Assembly (NCBI GenBank): GCA_025464735.1
Contig: JAODMX010000050.1
Location: forward strand, 1-10,221
Length of the DNA: 10,221 nt
From: Frondihabitans sp.
GTDB lineage: Bacteria; Actinomycetota; Actinomycetes; Actinomycetales; Microbacteriaceae
Reading direction: 5' to 3'
In this document: in pieces, positions 1-6,551 of the stretch
Layout of the letters: every line of letters begins with the position of its first letter
Numbering within the stretch: the first letter of the stretch is position 1
Translations under genes and position numbers: made by a program
The notes under the pieces: generated by a model
What the model saw: only the letters and a program-made list of their open reading frames with translations
What the model was told of the DNA's origin: nothing
Database searches by the model: none

Positions 1-329
1 TGCACGGCACCACGCCTGATGGTCGGCTGTTCCGTGGTCTGCGCGGCGGGCCGCTCTCGGAGAGCCTCTACGGCCGGCTCTGGGCCCTGGCGCGGGCCTC
101 GGCGCTCACGTCGGAGGAGGCCGCGTCACCGCTTGCTCGGCGTCCGTACGACCTCCGGCACGCCGCGGTGTCCACCTGGCTCAACGGAGGCGTTCCGGCG
201 CCGCAGGTGGCCGCGTGGGCGGGGCACAGCGTCGATGTGCTGCTGCGGGTCTACGCCAAGTGCATCGTCGGCCAGGAGGACGCCGTGCGCCGCCGCGTAG
301 AGGAAGCACTCCGCCAGGGCCGTTCATGA
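1..329 (+). CDS. Tyrosine site-specific recombinase (phage-type integrase), C-terminal part, cut by the window edge
   Basis: Only the last ~108 codons are present; the first whole codon is at position 3 and the stop is TGA at 327-329. The fragment is the catalytic half of a tyrosine recombinase, which breaks and rejoins DNA at att sites through a covalent tyrosine intermediate. The box II arginine is seen in the segment YDLRHAAVSTWLNGG. The GH of AGHSVDVLLRVYAK and the likely nucleophilic tyrosine in VYAK lie about 35 residues further on, the usual spacing. The normal HxxR histidine is replaced by tyrosine (YDLR), a variant I associate with actinobacterial integrases. The gene points at a tRNA-derived core 122 bp downstream, the int-then-attP order known from pSAM2-like actinobacterial integrative elements. 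Codon use is high-GC, like the rest of the window. The N-terminal DNA-binding domains and the start lie outside the window. Confidence 0.88.
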   Translation, partial: HGTTPDGRLFRGLRGGPLSESLYGRLWALARASALTSEEAASPLARRPYDLRHAAVSTWLNGGVPAPQVAAWAGHSVDVLLRVYAKCIVGQEDAVRRRVEEALRQGRS

Positions 330-398
330 TCGCCTCCGTGATGCGTCCGTGGATACCGGTAGACAGCGGGTTTCAGCGGGACACAGCCGGACAACCAC

Positions 399-440
399 AA
401 AAGCGACCTCCGACCGGGGTTCTCGTTGGTCAGAGGCCGC
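399..440 (-). terminator. Rho-independent terminator downstream of the tRNA-Tyr segment
   Basis: Read on the minus strand, a 12-bp stem (arms 429-440 and 403-414, two G-U wobbles) closes a 14-nt loop and is followed directly by TTTT at 402-399. It begins 11 bp past the 3' end of the tRNA-Tyr segment, where a tRNA terminator is expected. On the plus strand the same hairpin lies 73 bp after the integrase stop but lacks a good T-run, so it could only weakly end integrase transcription. Confidence 0.7.
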
Positions 441-451
441 TTGTGCGGGGT

Positions 452-503
452 GTGGCAGGTGAAGGATTCGAACCTTCGTAGGCTAAGCCGACGGATTTAC
501 AGT
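452..503 (-). tRNA. 3' half of tRNA-Tyr (GTA); probable integration attachment core, not an intact tRNA
   Basis: On the minus strand this is the 3' part of a class II tRNA. It has the anticodon loop CTGTAAA (502-496) with anticodon GTA (500-498), the 3' anticodon strand TCCGT, a long variable arm, a perfect T-arm (GAAGG-TTCGAAT-CCTTC, 477-461) and the acceptor strand ACCTGCC (460-454) with discriminator A453. CCA is not encoded. The 5' half does not fit. The bases before the loop (GCTCA, 507-503) do not pair with TCCGT beyond one position, and no GGCAGGT acceptor strand is present. A CAGGT followed by a GAGC/GCTC hairpin lies where acceptor and D-arm could be, but the 5' anticodon strand would then be missing. 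A 3' tRNA segment beside an integrase gene is the classic core of a tRNA-targeted integrative element. A decayed tRNA-Tyr copy is the alternative. Confidence 0.75.
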
Positions 504-773
504 GAGCTGCCGTATGGGCTCTGACCTGTGGTGGAGCAACCGACCCCCTGTCTGCGTCCGCGCATAGTCCGTGGACCGCACCGGCGGGGCTTGTGGCCAC
601 TTCTCCCCCGTCCCCCTCGTCCTGGCCGCACTGCTCGTCGGAGCGGTGGGGGCAAGGGTGGCGCAGCCATCGCGGAGCGACGCCGGAGGCGCCCTTGCGG
701 CCGCCGTGGAGGCGTGGACACTTCGTGGCCGAGGGGCGGCACGCGACACTGATACAAGCCAATTGGCGCAGAG
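504..773. other. GC-rich stretch without a convincing gene
   Basis: Several reading frames stay open through these 270 bases, as is usual in high-GC DNA, but none has a recognisable domain or a good ribosome binding site. The best candidate is a plus-strand frame from GTG 571 with a short hydrophobic run (PLVLAALLVGAVGA). It runs 112 bp into the opposing DinB gene, so I do not call it. If the tRNA segment at 452-503 is an element junction, this stretch is the end of the element or chromosome to its right. Confidence 0.4.
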
Positions 774-1310
774 TCATCGGCCGACAACGCCGTCAATCTG
801 CTCTCGCAGGATGTCGGCATGTCCGGCGTGTCGAGCCGTCTCGGTGATCATGTGTTGGAAGACCCACCGGGCCGTGCTTCGATAGTGACCGTTCGGCGGC
901 CTCGTGAGGATCTGATCGAGGTCGTTCCACTCACCGATGACGGCGTCGGCCTCCTCGATGGCGCGGCGGTAATCGTCGAGCACCGCGTCGAAAGGAACAC
1001 CTGGCGGAGGTGTCGACATGACAGACCAGTCGTCGACTGGCATGCCGCAGAACCAGAAACGTTCGGACACGGCCAGGTGTGTGACCACCCAGGCGACACT
1101 GATCCCGGACATCACGCCAGCGCGGCGCAGTGCGTCGTCGGGGGCGCCGTTCGTCTTCTTGATGACCCCGTCGCGCATGTACCCCAGGAACTCCCTGAGC
1201 GTCGCAAGCTCGCCAGCGGCGCCCTCGACCTCGGTCACACTGACCTCAGGGTCGTGGGCCGCGCGACTCACATCGTCAGCGGTGGGTAAGTCAACCGGTG
1301 GCTCAGTCAC
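774..1310 (-). CDS. DinB superfamily protein, DUF664 type
   Basis: This is a 178-aa protein of the DinB/YfiT four-helix-bundle superfamily, DUF664 branch. These are metal-binding proteins, and several actinobacterial relatives are thiol- or mycothiol-dependent transferases. The metal-ligand pattern is visible: one histidine in the segment VVTHLAVSERFWF, and two in ETARHAGHADILREQIDG near the C-terminus, a strong family signature. I chose GTG at 1310 because the resulting length matches the family. The open frame continues upstream to 1790, but that extension is basic, proline/arginine-rich and unlike any domain I know. No clear Shine-Dalgarno sequence precedes GTG 1310, so the start is uncertain and the mRNA may be leaderless. 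The gene is transcribed away from the downstream operon and has no obvious partner. The exact substrate cannot be told. Confidence 0.82.
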   Translation of the reverse strand: MTEPPVDLPTADDVSRAAHDPEVSVTEVEGAAGELATLREFLGYMRDGVIKKTNGAPDDALRRAGVMSGISVAWVVTHLAVSERFWFCGMPVDDWSVMSTPPPGVPFDAVLDDYRRAIEEADAVIGEWNDLDQILTRPPNGHYRSTARWVFQHMITETARHAGHADILREQIDGVVGR

Positions 1311-1867
1311 ATCGATCAGTCTGGCCCGCCCATAGGTCGGTCGCTGCGCCGCATCGCCTGTGGAGTCAGGTAGACGCTCGGCGAGAGCGGGCCGGGTAGC
1401 CGGGCCGACGGCCGCGCCCGGGCCGGAGGTAGAGGGTCGGACGGCGGGCCGGCGTGGCCGGCCCGCGCGCCGCCGAAGGCGGCGCACTTGATCCCAAAGA
1501 GATGGATTCGGCAACGAAGTCTGCCGACAGGATGGTCGTGCCGGTACTCCTGATGAGTCTCGTAGACGAGGACTGTCGGACCGCTGCGCCACACTGCTGC
1601 TGTGACCACCCCGGATCCCAGAACCGACGCCGTCGCGCAGCGCCGCCCCTGCTGGACCGACCGCATCGTCCTGGGTTGGCGATGACGAGGCTCGCCGGAC
1701 GACTTGGGTGGTCACCCGCCCACACGTTCGTGGTGGGAACACCGACTTGCGCGACGTCAGGGATCGATCATCACGTCTTGCGACGATCACCGATGCCCCA
1801 CTCCAACGGTGCCCTCTGCCAGGATGACCATCAACTCAGGAGATAACCGTCTGTGGTGGAGGAATGC
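1311..1867. other. Long intergenic region between divergent genes
   Basis: About 550 bases separate the DinB start from the ATPase start on the other strand. I see no gene with recognisable domains in any frame. The region must hold promoters for both divergent units, but no confident -35/-10 pair stands out. The paired hairpins at 1444-1485 lie inside it. Near its right end are two ribosome-binding-like stretches, AGGAG (1838-1842) and GGAGG (1858-1862), that bear on the start of the ATPase gene. Confidence 0.6.
1444..1485. repeat. Two adjoining perfect hairpins
   Basis: A 10-bp perfect stem (1444-1453 with 1457-1466, loop GTG) is followed without a gap by an 8-bp perfect stem (1467-1474 with 1478-1485, loop GAA). 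Both are almost pure G+C. There is no T-run on either side, so a standard Rho-independent terminator is not indicated. They could form a cruciform, a REP-like element, or a barrier between the divergent units. They lie about 130 bp upstream of the DinB start. Confidence 0.7.
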
Positions 1868-4231
1868 ATGTCAGTGACCGGCGAACGCGGCGTGATCAAT
1901 GTCCAGCCGCACCCCCGCCTGCTGGGAGTGCTCGGCGACATCGAGCTCGCGCCGTGGCGCTGCCTGGCTGAGTTGGTGGACAACGCCTTCGACGCGTTCC
2001 TGCGTGAAGCCGCACGGGTGGGCCGTGACGATGACAGCGAGGCACCGACCGTGTCGATCAGCCTCCCGTCACGGAGCAGCTCGCCGCGGGACGCCGAGGT
2101 CTGGGTGCGCGACAACGGCACGGGGATGTCCTTGACGCAGCTGAACGCGGCGTTGCGTGCGGGGTGGTCGAGCAACGACCGCTTCGGAAAGCTTGGCCTC
2201 TACGGCGTGGGATTCAACATTGCGACCGCCCGGCTCGGGCACGTCGCAGTGGTCAAGACTGCACGCGTCGAGGACGCAACATGGACAATCGTGACGCTCG
2301 ACGTCCGCGCGCTGGCCAGAAGCGATCACTTCGATCTCCCAGTCACGACGGAGCCGAAAGTCTCACCTGATGAACACGGCACGACGGTAATCGTTCGGGA
2401 GCTTAAGGACGAACACTTCGACAGCCTCAGCCGACAGCAGTCCAAGATCCGCACGAATCTAGGCGAAGTCTATAGCCATCTCCTGATCGAGCGCGATTTC
2501 GTCCTCAAGGTTGACGGACGGGCAGTCAAACCCCGACGACCTTGCCTCTGGGACGAGAGCCGGTACGTCGTGCGCTCACGCGAGAAGATCCCCGCCGTCA
2601 TAAAAATTAACGAGGTTCTGCCCAGCCGGCCCGCATGCATGGACTGCGGCGCATGGCAGGACGGAACAGACGCAAGCTGCGAGTCCTGCGGAAGCGAGCG
2701 ACTCAGGGCCGAGGAACGTCGGATTTGGGGATGGCTAGGAATTCAGCGCTACCTGCACGCTAACGACTATGGCATCGACTTCATCCGCAACGGTCGCAAG
2801 ATCCTAATCCGTGACGACAAGATGTTCCACTGGAACGACCCCGACGACCCCAGCGGCAAGGGGATTCGCGAGTACCCCATTGAAGTGCCGCCCGCTGGTC
2901 GTATCATCGGCGAAATTCATATCGATCATGTGAAGGTCAACTATCAGAAAGATGCCTTCGAGTACGACACCCCCGAATGGAAGAAGGTCGTGCAGGTTCT
3001 GCGCGGTCGAGGCCCGATCCTGCCCAAGAAGGCGAAGGAGGCAGGCTACGTCGTCAACACCTCACCCCTCGCCAAGTTGGTTGCCGGCTATCGTCGGACC
3101 GAGGCAGGACTCGACTACCTGATCCCCGGGGACGGGAAGCACGCCCTGCATAGCCAAGCGCGCGAGTGGGCCCAGCTCTTCCAGGCGGGCGACCCAAAGT
3201 ACCAGACCGACGAGCAGTGGTATCTCGCCGCTCAGAGCCACGACGCCCCACCCCCGCCCCCAAGCGAGCCCTCACCGCCCGCCGAGAACGAGCGCCGAGG
3301 CATTCTTGATCGGAAGGGCATCCTGGACCCCGAGCCCCAGGTAGAGATCGCCCCGCCCGTTGTCACCCCGCCCGCGCCCGAAACGGAGCAGGACCGGCGG
3401 GCGCGGTGGCGCGAGCACGCCGACAGGCTCCCCGATCTGGAGAAAAAGTTCGGCTTGCCCGGTCAAGGCGCAGCCATGGACGTCACGGCCTTCCTCGTTC
3501 GCGGGCAACATCTTCGACGTGAAGACGACCCCCGCAGGGTGCCGGTCTACGTAGCTTCCAGTCGCGGTTCGAACGTTGAGGTGTTCATCGACGCCGATCA
3601 TCCCGTATTTACCGATTTCGCCGTCGACACGCGCGACCTCGTCGTGATGGAGCTCGCCGAGTTCCTCCGCATCCGCAACAACGACAAGACGATCGCGCTG
3701 TCAGACATGTTCTATGAGTTGAAGGAACGCTGCCTGGCAGATCAGAAGGTCAGCGGTTATGCACTCAACGATGTTGCCACCCGCATCCTAGACCGCATCC
3801 GAGAGGCCATGCGCCCGGTCATCGCAGGAAGCTCCACTGGGTACTGGGACCTCCTCTCCATCGACGACCAAGACGCAGCGCAGCACAAGTTCGCGGCCGA
3901 AGGGGGAACCGCCCGCTGGGAAGAGGACGTTCTGACTAGCGGCGAATGGATTGAGTACGTCCCGGGGATGGCTCTCGTGCGGCTCGTCACCGCACGCCCT
4001 GAGATGTTCCTTGACGGCCGGGTATTTCGCTCCGCCTACACTGGTATGCCCAGCAGCGAGGCAAGAGCGATGTCCGCTGAACGCGTCCTGGATTTTCTCG
4101 GCGATGTCGCCGTCCTTGCCGATCGTCCGGTCAAGCGCAGCTCAGATGAGCTGCAACGTGGCCGGCTGTCGTGCCTACTGCTTGAGCGCGAACTCAGTGC
4201 AACGGACACCATTGAGGATCCGACGCCATGA
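1868..4231 (+). CDS. GHKL ATPase (MutL/MORC-like) with zinc motif, first gene of the defence operon
   Basis: This 787-aa protein (counted from ATG 1868) has all motifs of a GHKL (HATPase) fold. They are the N-box ELVDNAFD (residues 35-42) with catalytic-type E35 and N39, the G1 box DNGTGM (82-87), the G2 box GLYGVGFN (110-117) and a G3-like GTT near 171. MutL, Hsp90 and MORC ATPases of this type clamp or remodel on ATP binding by N-terminal dimerisation. A four-cysteine zinc motif (C257, C260, C271, C274) lies after the ATPase core, then a proline-rich linker (about 459-510) and an unrecognised C-terminal region of ~275 residues. The start is either ATG 1868, with GGAGG five bases upstream, or GTG 1853, with AGGAG ten bases upstream; I prefer ATG. 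The stop overlaps the helicase start by 4 bp (ATGA). Prokaryotic MutL/MORC-like ATPases are known from restriction-modification operons, which fits the neighbours. Its exact action here is inference. Confidence 0.88.
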   Translation: MSVTGERGVINVQPHPRLLGVLGDIELAPWRCLAELVDNAFDAFLREAARVGRDDDSEAPTVSISLPSRSSSPRDAEVWVRDNGTGMSLTQLNAALRAGWSSNDRFGKLGLYGVGFNIATARLGHVAVVKTARVEDATWTIVTLDVRALARSDHFDLPVTTEPKVSPDEHGTTVIVRELKDEHFDSLSRQQSKIRTNLGEVYSHLLIERDFVLKVDGRAVKPRRPCLWDESRYVVRSREKIPAVIKINEVLPSRPACMDCGAWQDGTDASCESCGSERLRAEERRIWGWLGIQRYLHANDYGIDFIRNGRKILIRDDKMFHWNDPDDPSGKGIREYPIEVPPAGRIIGEIHIDHVKVNYQKDAFEYDTPEWKKVVQVLRGRGPILPKKAKEAGYVVNTSPLAKLVAGYRRTEAGLDYLIPGDGKHALHSQAREWAQLFQAGDPKYQTDEQWYLAAQSHDAPPPPPSEPSPPAENERRGILDRKGILDPEPQVEIAPPVVTPPAPETEQDRRARWREHADRLPDLEKKFGLPGQGAAMDVTAFLVRGQHLRREDDPRRVPVYVASSRGSNVEVFIDADHPVFTDFAVDTRDLVVMELAEFLRIRNNDKTIALSDMFYELKERCLADQKVSGYALNDVATRILDRIREAMRPVIAGSSTGYWDLLSIDDQDAAQHKFAAEGGTARWEEDVLTSGEWIEYVPGMALVRLVTARPEMFLDGRVFRSAYTGMPSSEARAMSAERVLDFLGDVAVLADRPVKRSSDELQRGRLSCLLLERELSATDTIEDPTP

Positions 4232-5886
4232 CGAGATCCTTTCTCGATCCTCAGCTCCTCGTCGCCGGAGGACCACACCGATTCACCCGGCAGGTCGAGA
4301 GACTACTGGGCCAGCTTGGCTTCCACGATATTGTCAATATCGACGGCAGCGGCGATCACGGCGGAGACCTCATCGCTAGCCTCAATGGCCGCCTGTGGGT
4401 TTTCCAGGCGAAATGGAAGAAGAGCGGTAGCGTCGATGCATCAGCAGTGGATGAAGTCAGCACGGCTTATGACCACTACGGCGCAAGCAAGGCGGTCGTG
4501 GTCACCAACGCTAAGCCCTCCGCCGCTGCGCAGAAGCGCGCCGGTGAGTTTGCTAGTTTGGGCCGCCGAGTCGACTTCTGGTCCGGCGCGGAGCTCCAAG
4601 AGCTCATTTCTGCCGCGGAAGAGCACACGCCGCTTCGGTTGCGAGACTACCAGGATGACGCGGTGGCAAGGCTGTGGTCCGATCTGCGCACGCGACATCG
4701 GGCCCTGCTCATCCTGGCCACAGGCCTCGGGAAGACCGTCGTTGGGGGTGAGGTAATCGGTCGGCACCTCCGGGAGCACCCCGACCGGGACGTCCTCGTC
4801 GTTGCTCACACCAAGGATTTGGTCAGCCAGCTCGAGCGGGCGCTGTGGCGACATCTACCCAAGAGTATCAAGACCCAAGTCCTCACTGGCGATGACAAAC
4901 CCAGCGACTTGTCCGGAGTGACCTGCGCGACGTCAGCAAGCGCACTGACGGCGGTTCAACGTGGATGGCGTCCCGGACTAATCATGGTCGATGAGTCCCA
5001 CCATGTCGGGGAGGATGGAACCTTCGACGACCTGTTGCACGAACTAGATGCGAGTCTGCAGTTCGGGGTCACCGCCACACCCTGGCGAGGCGATAGGTAT
5101 GATATCGAGTCACGTTTCGGCGCGGCCAGCTGCAAATTGGGTATCGAGGAGGGCATGAAACGGGGCTATCTCGCGGCAGTGGACTACCGACTCTTTGTCG
5201 ACAACATAAACTGGGACGCTGTGCGAGGATCCAGCAAGCACAATTACTCGATCAAGGAGCTCAACTCTCGTTTGTTCCTGCCTCAACGGGACGAAGCCGT
5301 CGTCGATGCGTTACTCGATGCCTGGCAACGCACCACAAACCCACGCGGCATCGTGTTCTGCCAGACGATCGCCCACTGCGAGCGGCTAGCGGCGCTCCTA
5401 CGTCAGGTGCCCACTTGGAGCCGCGCATCGGCCCTTCACGCCGAAATGCCCAAGCGCGAACGACAGCAGCGGCTCCTCGACTTCCGCGCTGGCCGCGTCC
5501 CGATCCTCGCTGCGGTCGACATTCTCAACGAGGGGGTTGACGTTCCTGACGTCAACATCCTCGCCTTCGCCCGTGTCACCCACAGCCGACGGATATTCGT
5601 CCAGCAACTCGGCCGCGGCCTCCGGCTCCGTGAGGGTAAGGACAAGGTCATCGCCCTCGACTTCGTCTCCGACATCCGGCGTGTCGCCGCGTTGCTCAAC
5701 CTGCGGCGGCAGCTCCACGTGGAAGAGATCGAGGTCCTCGCCCAAGTGCCGCAGGCCCATATCAGCTTCAACGACGCCGGCGCGGAGAGCCTGCTCGACC
5801 AGTGGATAAAGGACGCTGCCAGCCTGGAGACCGCCAATGATGAGGCAAGACTCCAGTTCCTAGATCCCGACACTCTCCCCGCATGA
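4228..5886 (+). CDS. Mrr-like nuclease domain fused to an SF2 (DEAD/DEAH-type) helicase
   Basis: This is a 552-aa two-part protein. Residues ~15-130 look like an Mrr/RecB-type restriction endonuclease fold. The segment IDGSGDHGGDLIA carries D43 and D47, and FQAKWKK supplies the lysine of the PD-(D/E)xK pattern (K62 in QAK). Residues ~138-490 form a superfamily 2 helicase: RDYQDDAVARL, Walker A ATGLGKT (164-170), motif II DESH (255-258), motif III TAT (282-284) and motif VI QQLGRGLRLR (459-468). All ATPase motifs look intact. This architecture resembles restriction subunits that translocate on DNA and cut it. ATG 4228 overlaps the previous stop, with GAGG ten bases upstream, and the stop overlaps the next start by 4 bp, so translation is probably coupled. 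Target specificity cannot be read from the sequence. Confidence is high for the helicase and good for the nuclease domain. Confidence 0.9.
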   Translation: MTRSFLDPQLLVAGGPHRFTRQVERLLGQLGFHDIVNIDGSGDHGGDLIASLNGRLWVFQAKWKKSGSVDASAVDEVSTAYDHYGASKAVVVTNAKPSAAAQKRAGEFASLGRRVDFWSGAELQELISAAEEHTPLRLRDYQDDAVARLWSDLRTRHRALLILATGLGKTVVGGEVIGRHLREHPDRDVLVVAHTKDLVSQLERALWRHLPKSIKTQVLTGDDKPSDLSGVTCATSASALTAVQRGWRPGLIMVDESHHVGEDGTFDDLLHELDASLQFGVTATPWRGDRYDIESRFGAASCKLGIEEGMKRGYLAAVDYRLFVDNINWDAVRGSSKHNYSIKELNSRLFLPQRDEAVVDALLDAWQRTTNPRGIVFCQTIAHCERLAALLRQVPTWSRASALHAEMPKRERQQRLLDFRAGRVPILAAVDILNEGVDVPDVNILAFARVTHSRRIFVQQLGRGLRLREGKDKVIALDFVSDIRRVAALLNLRRQLHVEEIEVLAQVPQAHISFNDAGAESLLDQWIKDAASLETANDEARLQFLDPDTLPA

Positions 5887-6551
5887 GACGCGACAAGCTC
5901 CTCCCCGCCGCTCAGCACGACGCGGTCATTTCTGCCCTTTACGACGCCGCCGACGAAGCTGACTGGAACGATCTCACCCCGCAAGAACACTCTCGCTTCT
6001 ACCGGCGATGGATCGAAGACCCGGCGATCGGGGGGATCCTCACTCGTTTCATGACTCCCGAGGGCGCCCGATCCTGGATCAAGGACGGGCCTATGAAGGA
6101 GTACGCCAACGCCTCCCGCGGCACCGGGCGTTACGCTCGCTTCGGCCGCGAAGGCGGCACCGACGCCAGCGACGTTGCTCAAGCCGCACTCGGCGCTGGC
6201 GCGACCGTCATCGAGGGGACGCAGCAGAGCAAACCCCACCGATGCTTGGTGACCGGCGCTACTGAGCAGCGCAACTTCGTAGTGTGGGGCACAGGTGGAA
6301 ACTTCCGCAACTTGCTCTGGGCCGCACTACGCGCTGAGGTCATCGACCGCCTACCTGCCCACATCGTGATCCTCGAACCTCCCGCCCAGCCTACGACTTC
6401 GGCAGACATGAGGACCCAGCGCGCGTTGACCGACCGCTGCCAACTCTCCCTGCACTACCTGCCTGAGGTTCTCGGCAAGGTCCGCAGAAGAGGATCCGAA
6501 CCCGTTACCGACACGGCTCAAGCTCAGGAAGGGGGTCCCGGTCATGCGTGA
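5883..6551 (+). CDS. Unrecognised 222-aa protein of the defence operon
   Basis: I do not recognise a domain. The protein appears soluble: no signal peptide, no membrane segment, no cysteine cluster (only C121 and C186). The N-terminal ~65 residues are mixed and probably helical, with acidic and aromatic positions. A glycine-rich middle part (GPMKEYANASRGTGRYARFG, 69-88) and WGTGGNFRNLLW (135-146) are the most distinctive stretches. The last ~25 residues (from about 198) look disordered. The start ATG overlaps the helicase stop (ATGA), and its 3' end overlaps the Vsr-methyltransferase start by 8 bp, so it is firmly inside the operon and translated with it. There is no good Shine-Dalgarno before it, so it relies on coupling. 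It might be a specificity factor, an adaptor or a divergent nuclease, but nothing seen decides between these. Confidence 0.85.
   Translation: MRRDKLLPAAQHDAVISALYDAADEADWNDLTPQEHSRFYRRWIEDPAIGGILTRFMTPEGARSWIKDGPMKEYANASRGTGRYARFGREGGTDASDVAQAALGAGATVIEGTQQSKPHRCLVTGATEQRNFVVWGTGGNFRNLLWAALRAEVIDRLPAHIVILEPPAQPTTSADMRTQRALTDRCQLSLHYLPEVLGKVRRRGSEPVTDTAQAQEGGPGHA

Noticed and set aside
452..537. A complete, functional tRNA-Tyr
   Set aside because: The D-arm and acceptor-like pieces can be forced, but the 5' strand of the anticodon stem is missing and the first two acceptor pairs fail.
571..885. Plus-strand reading frame with a short hydrophobic segment
   Set aside because: It has no recognisable domain and no good ribosome binding site, and it overlaps the well-supported opposing DinB gene by 112 bp.
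1311..1790. N-terminal extension of the DinB frame up to 1790
   Set aside because: The extension is arginine/proline-rich, crosses the perfect hairpins at 1444-1485 and would nearly double the usual length of the family.
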